A stretch of DNA of 64,000 nucleotides from Comamonadaceae bacterium (GTDB taxonomy: Bacteria > Pseudomonadota > Gammaproteobacteria > Burkholderiales > Burkholderiaceae_C). A program made the position numbers and the translations under genes. The stretch covers positions 1 through 64,000 of the forward strand of contig CANJQN010000014.1 in assembly GCA_947476465.1 (NCBI GenBank), in the 5' to 3' direction. Within the stretch, counting starts at the first letter, position 1; each line of letters opens with the position of its first letter. Of this stretch, positions 1-7,973 are shown piece after piece. The notes under the pieces were generated by a model. It made no database searches. It saw only the letters and a program-made list of their open reading frames with translations, and was not told the origin of the DNA.

Positions 1-77
1 AGCTCTGAGCTGAGTAATTCAAACCGGAAAGGAGGAAGAAAAAGGCAAAACGCCGTATAGTTATTAACAGCCGACCA

Positions 78-815
78 TCAAAACGTCGGCCTTCGCCCCT
101 GGAAAATGCTGGCTCGGCACGGGTGGGAAAGATTCAATCGGCGCCGACAGGATCGCATCAAGTCGCCAGCTTGCTTGGGCTCCGTGATGGCGGCGAAGTG
201 TGACTTTGGAATTTCCGCCAGAGCCCCACGCAGGTCTGATGTCACGTCCCGCTCAACAAGGCCGACAGCCACGCCGTAACGAAATATCCGTCCACAAATT
301 TGCTTTGCGCGGTGCGCCGTGTCGACCGACCCGCGCGCTTCGATCTTGCGCAGCGCCTTGTTGAGAACATCCCGTGGGCCGAGCGTGTTGATTGGCATGC
401 CACCGATGTATGGGAATACGTCATGCTCAAGTAGGGTTGTGATGCGGCTCTGGGTGGTTTCCTTGCGGGTTACCGCCGTCTTTTTGAGCCAAGCCCGGGC
501 GACAAGCTCGAACGTGTTTGCTGCCAAGTCCGCTTTGATTTGCTTTTCCTCACGCTTAGCTGCGTTTGGATCAATGCCCTTGGAAAGCTGCTCACGGGCC
601 TTTTCGCGACGTTTTCTGGCCTCGGCAAGGGTCACAGTGGGGTATACACCAAATGCCAGCGTCCTGCGCTTCTCGTCGAACCTGTAGTTCATGCGCCAGT
701 ATTTGCCAGCAGCGGTCACCAGCAGATACATACCGCCGCCATCGGTGTGTTTGTCGCCCGCAGGCTTGCCGCTGTGCTTCGTGCTGTTTTTTATGAAGGT
801 GTCATTTAGGGCCAT
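78..815 (-). pseudogene. Truncated P4-type tyrosine integrase
   Basis: The 245 residues match the N-terminal arm-binding domain (DUF4102-like, about residues 10-90) and the core-binding domain (about 100-200) of P4-family phage or island integrases. The family runs to about 400 residues and carries an Arg-His-Arg-Tyr catalytic domain. Here homology stops just after HFAAITEPKQAGDLMR, and the last 25 or so residues are unrelated and Arg-rich. No catalytic domain is visible in any frame out to position 1, so the protein should be unable to recombine DNA. The gene begins 176 bases from the 3' end of tRNA-Arg and reads away from it, the usual place for an island integrase. I infer a decayed integration module whose island lies to the left. 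Confidence 0.8.
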
Positions 816-826
816 GCTTCACCTTG

Positions 827-892
827 CTGGCGGTATGTGAAATGGCGGTAAGTTCAGGTACCGCCAAAAATGCCGCCTTTCTGGCGGTATGT
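827..892. repeat. GGCGGTA repeat cluster upstream of integrase
   Basis: A 12-base direct repeat, CTGGCGGTATGT, lies at 827-838 and 881-892. Between the copies is a perfect 8-base inverted repeat, TGGCGGTA (843-850) and TACCGCCA (859-866), with an 8-base spacer. All four copies share GGCGGTA. The cluster sits directly in front of the integrase start at 815, where arm-type integrase sites or an operator for integrase or excisionase would be expected. That role is inferred; the repeats themselves are seen directly. Confidence 0.6.
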
Positions 893-990
893 CATGCTAC
901 CAGATGAGGTGATGTGAGGCTGTCAAAATCCGCTGTAGCTGGAGAGGCCAGCCATTTTGGGGCAATCTGACGCGGATTGACATTAAAAAG

Positions 991-1066
991 TGGTGCGGCT
1001 GGCGGGGATCGAACCCACGACCCTTGGCTTCGGAGGCCAATACTCTATCCACTGAGCTACAGCCGC
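991..1066 (-). tRNA. tRNA-Arg (anticodon CCG)
   Basis: The complement folds as a full 76-base cloverleaf: a 7-bp acceptor stem (GCGGCTG with CAGCCGC), D arm, anticodon stem TTGGC/GCCAA with loop CTCCGAA, T arm with TTCGATC, and encoded CCA at the 3' end (991-993). The anticodon CCG reads the Arg codon CGG. The 3' end faces the truncated integrase, which fits this tRNA having served as an attB site. Confidence 0.97.
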
Positions 1067-1079
1067 ACAACAAAGGTCG

Positions 1080-1085
1080 ATTGTA
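1080..1085 (-). promoter_or_regulatory. Possible -10 box for tRNA-Arg
   Basis: The minus strand reads TACAAT 14 bases before the tRNA 5' end, a good sigma-70 -10 match at the right distance for a short leader. No convincing -35 box is visible, so the call is tentative. Confidence 0.35.
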
Positions 1086-1108
1086 CCGGCCGGCATCGGG
1101 GACTCGGT

Positions 1109-1978
1109 TCAGCGCGGCGCCAGCCGGCATTGTCCGTGGTCCAGCACCACCGCATGGCCACGTTCGGGCACGCGGCAGCGAAACGAGACCTGGTCGCCGT
1201 CGACCCAGATGTCGGTCTCGATGCGCTCACCAGGGTAGACCACCGACGTAAAGCGCGTGCCGAGGCTGCGCATTCGGGTGTTGTCGTAGTTGCAGACGCC
1301 GGCCAGCACTTCGCGGCAGGCGATTCCCAGCGTGCCGGAGCCGTGCAGGATCGGGCCTGTGAAGCCCATGGCCCGCGCGATCTTCGGGTCGCCGTGGATC
1401 ACGTTGGTGTCGCCGGTGAGGCGGTACACCAGGGCCTGGCGCGCCTCGGTCTGACTGGAGCGCACCAGGTCGGGTGCGCGCGTGGGCATCGGGTAAGGCG
1501 GGCGCTGCTCGCCGGGCGAGCTGCCCATGCCGCCGTCGCCGCGGGCGAAATACAGGTTGTGGATGTCGAACAGCGGCGCGCCGGACTTCAGCCGCACGCG
1601 GCTCTCGGTCTCGATCAGGATGCCCTTGGCCGGCCCCTTGTCGAACACGTTGCGCACCTGATGGTCGGCCACGATCTGCGCAGCGGGTGGCAAGGGTTGG
1701 TGCAAGGTGAGCACTTGCTCGCCGTGCAGCATCTTCTCCACGACCAGCCCGCATTCGTAGATGAGGTTATGGCGGGCCACCGTCAACGCCTGGCTCGGCA
1801 CGGCCCGCAGCGTGCCGCGGCGCTCGTAGACGTATTCGAGTTCGGTCTCGTCGAACGGGTCGTGGCCCATGCCGATCGCCAGGGCGTACAGCATGGTGCT
1901 GTGTTCGGCGTAGGCGCAGGCAACGTTGTCCTGGCGTTGCGCCATCAGCTGTTCGAGGGTCATGGGCATGGTCGGCAT
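1109..1978 (-). CDS. MaoC-family (R)-specific enoyl-CoA hydratase
   Basis: This 289-residue double hot-dog protein probably adds water to 2-enoyl-CoA to give (R)-3-hydroxyacyl-CoA. The N-terminal half looks like a MaoC_dehydrat_N domain. The C-terminal half carries the hydratase-2 motif GDTNVIHGDP (Asp190 and His195 as the catalytic pair), followed by GFTGPILHG. It is transcribed divergently from the acyl-CoA dehydrogenase at 2150 with about 170 bases between them, so both probably belong to one beta-oxidation-like route. Its substrate cannot be read from sequence. Itaconyl-CoA or mesaconyl-CoA hydratases share this fold and are an alternative, because CoA-transferase and CitE-like genes lie nearby. 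Confidence 0.85.
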   Translation of the reverse strand: MPTMPMTLEQLMAQRQDNVACAYAEHSTMLYALAIGMGHDPFDETELEYVYERRGTLRAVPSQALTVARHNLIYECGLVVEKMLHGEQVLTLHQPLPPAAQIVADHQVRNVFDKGPAKGILIETESRVRLKSGAPLFDIHNLYFARGDGGMGSSPGEQRPPYPMPTRAPDLVRSSQTEARQALVYRLTGDTNVIHGDPKIARAMGFTGPILHGSGTLGIACREVLAGVCNYDNTRMRSLGTRFTSVVYPGERIETDIWVDGDQVSFRCRVPERGHAVVLDHGQCRLAPR

Positions 1979-2149
1979 TTTCCGCCAGGATATTGCGCTG
2001 AAGCTCGAAGTTCATGCGGCTTGCCTGCGCACATCGGACGCCGCACGATGCGGGGCCGGCTGTGCCGGCGACGCGCAGGCGCTAACATGGTGCTTCGGCC
2101 TCTCGGCGCGCCGCTTCCATTTGAACCCGACACACTGGAGACTTGGCCC

Positions 2150-3322
2150 ATGGACCTGACCGGCAACTGGGACCTGCCCGACGAATACAAGATGCTGCGC
2201 GACACGGTGCGCCGCTTCATGGACAAGGAGGTGCGGCCCGCGGAGGAGCAGACAGAGCACGACTCCAACGCCCTGCCGCCGGCCGTGAAGGAGCAGTTGC
2301 AAAAGCGCGCCCGCGAGATCGGCGTGTGGTGCGTGCAGACGCCGGCGCAGTACGGCGGTGCCGGGCTCAACCTGCTGGGGCAGTGCGTGGTGGCGGAAGA
2401 AGCGGCCAAGTGCCGCATGGGGCTGTACTTCCCGGCCGCCGGCGCTTTCGGCCAGGATCCGCCCAAGGTGATCTTCCGCGGCAACCAGCAGCAGATCGAC
2501 AGGTACGGCGTGCGCACGGTGCAGGAGGGCCTGACCACCTGCGTCGCGATCAGCGAGGCGGGCGGCGGCTCCGACCCGGCGCGCGCGATCGCGACCCGCG
2601 CCGAACGCAAGGGCGACCGCTACATCGTCAACGGCTCCAAGATGTGGATCTCCTACATCGACCAGGCCGACTGGGGGGTGCTGTATGCGCGCACTGGCGC
2701 GGCCGGTGACCGGGGCGGCATCACGGCCTTCGTCTTCGATCCCAAGCGAAAGGGCATCACGCTCAAGCGCATCGGCCTGATGCGCTCACACCAACCCTAC
2801 GAAGTGTTCTTCGAGAACTACGAAATCCCGGTGGAAGACCGCCTTGGCGAAGAGGGGCAGGGCTTCGAGCTGGCCGAGGAATGGCTGGTGCACGCCCGCG
2901 TGCCGTACGCGGCGGCCAGCCTCGGCGTGGCACAGGCCGCGCTGGAGCTGGCGATCGCATGGGCCAGGCAGCGCAAGACCTTCGGCCAGCTGTTGTCGGA
3001 CCGCCAGTCGATCCAGTGGATGCTGGTCGACTCCGAAATGGACTTGCGCTCGGCCCGCCTGCTCACGTGGCAAGCGGCGTGGAAGGGTGACCGCGGCGAG
3101 AACATCAAGACCGAGGCGGCCATCGCCAAGGTGTACGCCACCGAGGCGGCCGGCCGCGTGGTGGACCGCTGCATGCAGGTGCTTGGGGCCATGGGCATGA
3201 CGCACGAGGTCCCGATGGAGCGCTGGTACCGCGAACTGCGCATCCGCCGCGTGGGCGAAGGCCCGTCCGAAGTGCAGCGCATGCTGGTGGCGCGCGAACT
3301 GCTCTCGGGGCGCAAGGAGTGA
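2150..3322 (+). CDS. Acyl-CoA dehydrogenase
   Basis: This 390-residue flavoprotein has the full three-domain acyl-CoA dehydrogenase layout. The FAD- and substrate-binding stretch contains CVAISEAGGGSDP, and the C-terminal helical domain ends in RRVGEGPSEVQRMLVARELL. Glu370 in that motif is the usual catalytic base position, so the enzyme should be active as a homotetramer. I start at ATG 2150, where homology begins (MDLTGNWDLPDEY); the open frame runs further upstream only as the antisense of the MaoC gene. It heads a plus-strand operon with the lipocalin-like gene 4 bases downstream. Confidence 0.9.
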   Translation: MDLTGNWDLPDEYKMLRDTVRRFMDKEVRPAEEQTEHDSNALPPAVKEQLQKRAREIGVWCVQTPAQYGGAGLNLLGQCVVAEEAAKCRMGLYFPAAGAFGQDPPKVIFRGNQQQIDRYGVRTVQEGLTTCVAISEAGGGSDPARAIATRAERKGDRYIVNGSKMWISYIDQADWGVLYARTGAAGDRGGITAFVFDPKRKGITLKRIGLMRSHQPYEVFFENYEIPVEDRLGEEGQGFELAEEWLVHARVPYAAASLGVAQAALELAIAWARQRKTFGQLLSDRQSIQWMLVDSEMDLRSARLLTWQAAWKGDRGENIKTEAAIAKVYATEAAGRVVDRCMQVLGAMGMTHEVPMERWYRELRIRRVGEGPSEVQRMLVARELLSGRKE

Positions 3323-3326
3323 TGCG

Positions 3327-3752
3327 ATGAGCCAAGAGATCCAGGGTGTCTGGCGGCTGGTCTCCTTCCTGGAGCAGCGCGCCAATGGCGAATGGGAGCA
3401 CGCGATTGACGCGCAGGCACAGGGCTACATCAGCTATTGGCCCAATGGCCGCATGCAGGTGCTGATCGGCGGTGGCGGCCGCCCGCGGCTGCGCGGCGAG
3501 TGGTCGCAAGTGCCGGCCCAAGAGAAGGCGCAATGCCTGGACAAGCTGGTGGCCTATTCCGGCACCTACACGGTGGAGGCCGACCGCGTGCTCCACCACG
3601 TGGACGTCTGCTGGATTCCCAACTGGCAGGGCCGCGACCTCGTGCGCCTGGTCAGCTTCCCGCAACCCGGCCAGCTGTTGCTGGCCACGGTGCCCGACAC
3701 CGGTCCGCGCGCGCGCCCAGCGCAGCGCGTGCTGTGGGAGCAAGTTCAGTAA
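3327..3752 (+). CDS. Lipocalin-like domain protein
   Basis: The 141 residues resemble the Lipocalin_5 type of small beta-barrel protein: an N-terminal IQGVWRLVSF, a YISYWPNGRMQV strand pair, and YSGTYTVEADRVLHHV near the middle. There is no signal peptide, so it is probably cytoplasmic. Such genes recur beside acyl-CoA dehydrogenases and CoA-transferases in Burkholderiales and may bind a hydrophobic intermediate, but no activity is established. It is tightly spaced between the dehydrogenase (4 bases upstream) and the Bug protein (15 bases downstream), so it is almost certainly co-transcribed. Confidence 0.75.
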   Translation: MSQEIQGVWRLVSFLEQRANGEWEHAIDAQAQGYISYWPNGRMQVLIGGGGRPRLRGEWSQVPAQEKAQCLDKLVAYSGTYTVEADRVLHHVDVCWIPNWQGRDLVRLVSFPQPGQLLLATVPDTGPRARPAQRVLWEQVQ

Positions 3753-3767
3753 ACCCAGGAGACTGAT

Positions 3768-4736
3768 ATGAAGAACCTCGTGACCACCCTCGCCGCCGCC
3801 GTCATGGCCGTCGTGGCGCTGCCCGCGTCAGCGCAATCGAGTTGGCCGACCAAGCCGATCAAGGCCGTGGTGCCCTTCGCCGCCGGCGCGGCCACCGACA
3901 CCGTCGCGCGCACCGTGCTGGAGCAGGTCGCCAAGCAACTGGGCCAGGCGATCATCGTCGAAAACCGGCCCGGTGCCGGCGGCACCATCGGCGAGGCGCT
4001 CGTGGCGCGCTCCGACCCGGACGGCTATACGATCATGGTGCATTCGAACTCGCACACGGTTGCCCCATTCACCTACAAGAACCTGAGCTACGACGCCGAA
4101 AAAGATCTGCTTGGCGTGATCCCGCTGGCCTCGGTTCCGATGGTGATGGTGACTTCGCCTCAGAGGGGCGCCAAGACACTGGCGGATCTGGTGACGGCCG
4201 GCAAGGCCAGGCCGGGCTCCCTCAACTACGTCTCGGCCGGTACCGGCGGCGCGACTCACCTCGGGGCCGAGCGCGTGCTTACCTCGGCTGGCCTGAATGC
4301 GGTGCACATCCCGACCAAAGGCACGGGCGAAGCACTGACCGAAGTGATCGCGGGCCGCGTCGACTTTTACTTGAGCCCGGTGGGCGCCGCGTTGCCGCAC
4401 GTGAAAGACGGCAAGCTGGTGCCGCTGGCGGTGAGCAGTTCAAAGCGGTCCTCGGGCATGCCCGAGGTGCCCACCACCGAGCAGGCCGGCGTTTCGAACT
4501 CCGCCTACGACGTCTGGATCGGCATGTTCGTCCCCGCCAGGACGCCCAGGGCGATCGTCGACCGCCTCAACGCCGAGACGGCCAAGGCGCTGCGCTCACC
4601 CGAAGTCCAGGCCAGGTTCAAGACGCTGGTGATGGACGACATGATCATGCCGGTGGACGAGTTCGGAAAGTTCCTCGCCCAGGACTTCCGGATGAATGCC
4701 GAGCTGGTGAAGAAGGCCGGCATTCAGCCCAACTGA
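3768..4736 (+). CDS. Bug-family (TctC) periplasmic solute-binding protein
   Basis: The 322 residues have a clear Sec signal peptide (cleavage likely after Ala22, ASA|Q), then the Bug hallmark WPTKPIKAVVPFAAGAATD and ENRPGAGGTIG. These proteins bind carboxylates in the periplasm for tripartite tricarboxylate transporters. No TctA or TctB membrane gene is present in the window, so it either works with a distant transporter or acts as a sensor or chaperone. It sits inside an acyl-CoA dehydrogenase operon, which suggests it captures the acid that the operon degrades. Confidence 0.92.
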   Translation: MKNLVTTLAAAVMAVVALPASAQSSWPTKPIKAVVPFAAGAATDTVARTVLEQVAKQLGQAIIVENRPGAGGTIGEALVARSDPDGYTIMVHSNSHTVAPFTYKNLSYDAEKDLLGVIPLASVPMVMVTSPQRGAKTLADLVTAGKARPGSLNYVSAGTGGATHLGAERVLTSAGLNAVHIPTKGTGEALTEVIAGRVDFYLSPVGAALPHVKDGKLVPLAVSSSKRSSGMPEVPTTEQAGVSNSAYDVWIGMFVPARTPRAIVDRLNAETAKALRSPEVQARFKTLVMDDMIMPVDEFGKFLAQDFRMNAELVKKAGIQPN

Positions 4737-4741
4737 GCAAG

Positions 4742-5935
4742 ATGAATGATCAATTTGCCGCGGCGCATAGCTTCCGCATGGAAGTGCGGCGCTTCTGCGC
4801 CGGGAAGCTGCCGGCCGACATCAAGCACAAGGTCTTTCACAACCTGAAGCTGGAAAAGGACGACTACGTGCGGTACCTGAAGGTGCTGCACGCACACGGT
4901 TGGGCCGTCGGCCACTGGCCAAGGGAATTCGGCGGCTGCGAGTGGACCCCGCTGCAGCGCTTCATCTTCGAGGAGGAGACCACCGAGGCCGGTGCGCCGT
5001 GGCTGATCCCCTTCGGCGTCAACTACGTCGGCCCGATCATCTACACCTACGCAAGCCAGGCCCAGAAGGCCCGCTTCCTGCCGGGCATCCGCAGCAGCGA
5101 CGTCTGGTGGGCGCAGGGCTATTCGGAGCCGGGTGCCGGCTCGGACTTGGCCGGCCTGCGCACGCGGGCCGTGCGCCAGGGTGACCACTATGTCGTGACC
5201 GGCCAGAAGATCTGGACGACCTACGTGCAGTGGGCCGACTGGATCTTCTGCCTGGTGCGCACCAGCACCGAGGAGAGGCCGCAAAAGGGCATCTCCTTCC
5301 TGCTGGTCGACATGAAGACGCCGGGCATCACGATCCGGCCGATCGCGACCATGGACGGCTACCATCATGTGAACGAAGTGTTCTTCGACGAGGTGCGGGT
5401 GCCGGTGGAGAACCTGGTGGGCGAGGAGGGCGCGGGCTGGGGCTACGGCAAAGTGCTGCTGGCCAATGAACGCGTGCTGGTGGCCGACCTCGGCCGCTCC
5501 ACGCGCCAGTTGCGGCTGCTGGAGCGGCTGGCGCGCGAGACGCTGCGCGGTCCTCGGCCGCTGGCCGAGCAGCCGGCTTTCGCCGCCCGCCTGGCTGAAC
5601 TCAAGCTGCGCTTGCACGTGCTGCGCGCCGTCTGCTACCAGGCCGTCGCCGAGGCGATGGAGGGTAGCGCGCCGGGCGCGGAGTCGTCGCTGATGAAGCT
5701 GCGTGGCTCGGAGCTGCGGCAGGACATCGCCGAAGCACTGGTCGACGCCCTCGGCCACGCCGGCACCGTGTTCGCGCCCGAGGCGGCAGCGGGCGAAGGC
5801 AGCGCGCCGCCGGCCGGCCCGTTCGATGCCACCGGCATCCTGCGCGACCACCTGTACGGCCGCGCGGCCACCATTTACGGCGGATCCAATGAGGTCCAGC
5901 GCAACATCATCGCCAAGGCGGCTCTGGGACTCTGA
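4742..5935 (+). CDS. Acyl-CoA dehydrogenase, likely alpha subunit of a heteromeric pair
   Basis: The 397 residues show the acyl-CoA dehydrogenase fold with YSEPGAGSDLAGL in the middle domain. The C-terminal motif reads YGGSNEVQRNIIAK, so glycine replaces the usual catalytic Glu of the YEG motif. That change is typical of the larger subunit of heterotetrameric alpha2-beta2 dehydrogenases such as mycobacterial ChsE4-ChsE5, where the base lies elsewhere. The next gene encodes a shorter dehydrogenase and overlaps by one base (TGATG), which fits a co-translated partner. It starts at ATG 4742, 5 bases after the Bug stop. Confidence 0.88.
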   Translation: MNDQFAAAHSFRMEVRRFCAGKLPADIKHKVFHNLKLEKDDYVRYLKVLHAHGWAVGHWPREFGGCEWTPLQRFIFEEETTEAGAPWLIPFGVNYVGPIIYTYASQAQKARFLPGIRSSDVWWAQGYSEPGAGSDLAGLRTRAVRQGDHYVVTGQKIWTTYVQWADWIFCLVRTSTEERPQKGISFLLVDMKTPGITIRPIATMDGYHHVNEVFFDEVRVPVENLVGEEGAGWGYGKVLLANERVLVADLGRSTRQLRLLERLARETLRGPRPLAEQPAFAARLAELKLRLHVLRAVCYQAVAEAMEGSAPGAESSLMKLRGSELRQDIAEALVDALGHAGTVFAPEAAAGEGSAPPAGPFDATGILRDHLYGRAATIYGGSNEVQRNIIAKAALGL

Positions 5936-7032
5936 TGGACAAGGCTCACATGGACGCCGATACGCTGAACCCGCTGCGCGAGAGCCTGGCGCGCTACGGG
6001 CGCGAGCGCTACACCCTGGAGCAGCGCCGCGAGCGCATGGCCAGCGCCGCCGGCTACGGCGTGGACGCCTGGGCCGACTACGCCGAGATGGGCTGGCTGG
6101 CCCTACCCGCCTCGGCCGATGACGGCGGCTTCGCCAGCGACCCGCAGGCCATCGGCGCCTTGATGCAGTATGCCGGCCAGGCGCTGGCCGTCGAGCCGCT
6201 GTTCGCGTCCGTGGTGCTGTGCGGACGGCTGTTCGGGCTGGCCGGCGAGGACGCATTGGCCCGGGCGTCGTTGCAGGCGCTGGCGCAAGGCACGCGGGTC
6301 TTCGCGCTCGCGCACGCCGAGGACGACATCGACGGCATGGCTGCGCCTGTCACGGCCAGCGTGCGCGACGGCCGCCTCACGGGCACCAAGCGCGTCGTGC
6401 TGCACGGCGACAGCGCGCACAGCCTGCTGGTCACCGCGCGTGATGCCGCCGGCCGCGCCGGCTTCTACCTGGTCGACGCGACCCTGTGGCAAGTGCGGCG
6501 CAGCGCGTTCCGGCTGATCGACGGCCGAGGCGCGGCGAATATCGATTTCGCCGATGCGCCGGCCGATGCGATCGCTGAGGGCCGCGACGCCGAGGCCCTG
6601 CTGGCCCAAGTGCTGGACGATGCGCGCCTGGCACTCTGTTCAGAAGGGTACGGCGCGGCCAAGGCGCTGAATGCGCTCACCTTGGCTCACCTGAAGGACC
6701 GCAAGCAGTTCGGCCGCGCCATCGGCACCAACCAGGCCTTGCAGCACCGCATGGTGGAGCTGTACATGCTGCAAGAGGAAGGCCGCGCCGTCATCGGCGC
6801 CGCTTACCTCGCCGAACGGTCGGGCCGCCGCGCCGCCATCCACGCCGCGCTGGCGCACGTGATGACGCTCGGCCGCCAGGCGTCGCACGAGGCGGTGCAG
6901 ATGCACGGGGGCATCGGCATCACCGAAGAGCTGGCCGTCAGCCACTATTTCCGCCGCATCATGGTCGTCAACCGCCTGCTGGGTGACCGCGCCGCGCAGG
7001 TGGAGCGCTTCGCCGCCTTGGCCGCAGTCTGA
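5935..7032 (+). CDS. Acyl-CoA dehydrogenase, likely beta subunit
   Basis: This is a shorter and more divergent dehydrogenase of 365 residues. Recognisable parts are the C-terminal helical domain (LKDRKQFGRAIGTNQALQH) and VQMHGGIGITEELAVSHYFRR. Its N-terminal half lacks a clear FAD-binding signature. Because it overlaps the stop of the preceding gene by one base, I infer an alpha2-beta2 enzyme with one FAD per dimer, as in steroid side-chain dehydrogenases. ATG 5950 is an alternative start. The LysR gene follows after 9 bases on the same strand. Confidence 0.85.
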   Translation: MDKAHMDADTLNPLRESLARYGRERYTLEQRRERMASAAGYGVDAWADYAEMGWLALPASADDGGFASDPQAIGALMQYAGQALAVEPLFASVVLCGRLFGLAGEDALARASLQALAQGTRVFALAHAEDDIDGMAAPVTASVRDGRLTGTKRVVLHGDSAHSLLVTARDAAGRAGFYLVDATLWQVRRSAFRLIDGRGAANIDFADAPADAIAEGRDAEALLAQVLDDARLALCSEGYGAAKALNALTLAHLKDRKQFGRAIGTNQALQHRMVELYMLQEEGRAVIGAAYLAERSGRRAAIHAALAHVMTLGRQASHEAVQMHGGIGITEELAVSHYFRRIMVVNRLLGDRAAQVERFAALAAV

Positions 7033-7041
7033 TCAGCGTCG

Positions 7042-7947
7042 ATGCGCAAGCTCACCACTACCAGCCTGGAACTCGCGGTCTGGATTGCGCGGCTCGGTAG
7101 CTTCACGGCGGCAGCTGAGCGGATGCACACCACGCAGCCGGCGGTATCGGCGCGGGTGAAAGAGCTGGAGGACACGCTCGGCCACAAGCTGTTCGTGCGC
7201 CAAGGCCGCGGGGTCGAGCTGACACCGGAGGGGCGCGAGTTCGTCATCAAGGCCGAATCGGTGCTAAGGCAGTTGGACGAGCTCTCGGTGTCCTTCAGCA
7301 AGGCATCGCTGGCCGGCGTGATCCGCTTGGGCATGAGCACCATCTGCCTGGATTTGTTGGCGGCCGTGAGCATCGAGACCTCGCGCACCATGCCGCTCGT
7401 GTCGTATGAGGTCGAGACCGACCGGGCGGCGCCGTTGCTGTACCGGCTGGAGTCACGCAAGATCGACGTGGCGATGGTGTCGGGGCCGGTGGATGCGCAC
7501 AAGTTCCGCATCCGCAGCCTGGGCTTCGATCGCATGCTGTGGGTCACTTCCCCCGGCGTGCGGAATGAACGGGCCAATGCGCCGCGCAGCGAGCGGCTCA
7601 AGGGCCTGCCAATCTGGTGCGTGCACGCCGACTCGTTCTACTGGAACTTCGCCACGACCGGTCTGCGGGCGCTGGGCGCGGACCTGGTCCGGGTCAATGC
7701 CCTCGGGCAGACCGTGGGCGTGGCACGCGTGGTGGCCGCCGGTGCGGGCATCGGGCTGGTGTCCGAGAGCCTGGTGCAGGGCGAACTCGGTGCCGGTACG
7801 CTGGTGCCGGTGCCCGACCTGGACGTGTGCGGGAGCATCGAGCTCTCCGTGGTCACGATGGCCGACAGCAGCAGCACCATCGTCGACGAAGTGGTGGCGG
7901 CGGCGCTGGCGAATTCGCCGTTCCGGCGCACGCCCTTCGAAGCTTGA
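7042..7947 (+). CDS. LysR-family transcriptional regulator
   Basis: The 301-residue protein has an N-terminal winged helix-turn-helix (about residues 5-65, with FTAAAERMHTTQPAVSARVKELE), then a periplasmic-binding-protein-like effector domain. It is last in the plus-strand operon and converges with the ligase gene on the other strand. It probably controls the surrounding catabolic genes in response to an acid or CoA ester. The gaps at 1979-2149 and 12825-13026 are the likely operator regions, but I cannot identify a site with confidence. Confidence 0.92.
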   Translation: MRKLTTTSLELAVWIARLGSFTAAAERMHTTQPAVSARVKELEDTLGHKLFVRQGRGVELTPEGREFVIKAESVLRQLDELSVSFSKASLAGVIRLGMSTICLDLLAAVSIETSRTMPLVSYEVETDRAAPLLYRLESRKIDVAMVSGPVDAHKFRIRSLGFDRMLWVTSPGVRNERANAPRSERLKGLPIWCVHADSFYWNFATTGLRALGADLVRVNALGQTVGVARVVAAGAGIGLVSESLVQGELGAGTLVPVPDLDVCGSIELSVVTMADSSSTIVDEVVAAALANSPFRRTPFEA

Positions 7948-7973
7948 AGTCATCCGCCCGCGGCGGCCGCGAT

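Noticed and set aside
1..77. Possible gene remnant left of the integrase
   Set aside because: No frame shows homology. A second minus-strand frame over 80-160 (PVPSQHFPGAKADVLMVGC) is too short to identify.
977..2149. Upstream part of the long plus-strand frame leading into the acyl-CoA dehydrogenase
   Set aside because: It covers the tRNA and the antisense of the MaoC gene and has no homology; the dehydrogenase starts at 2150.
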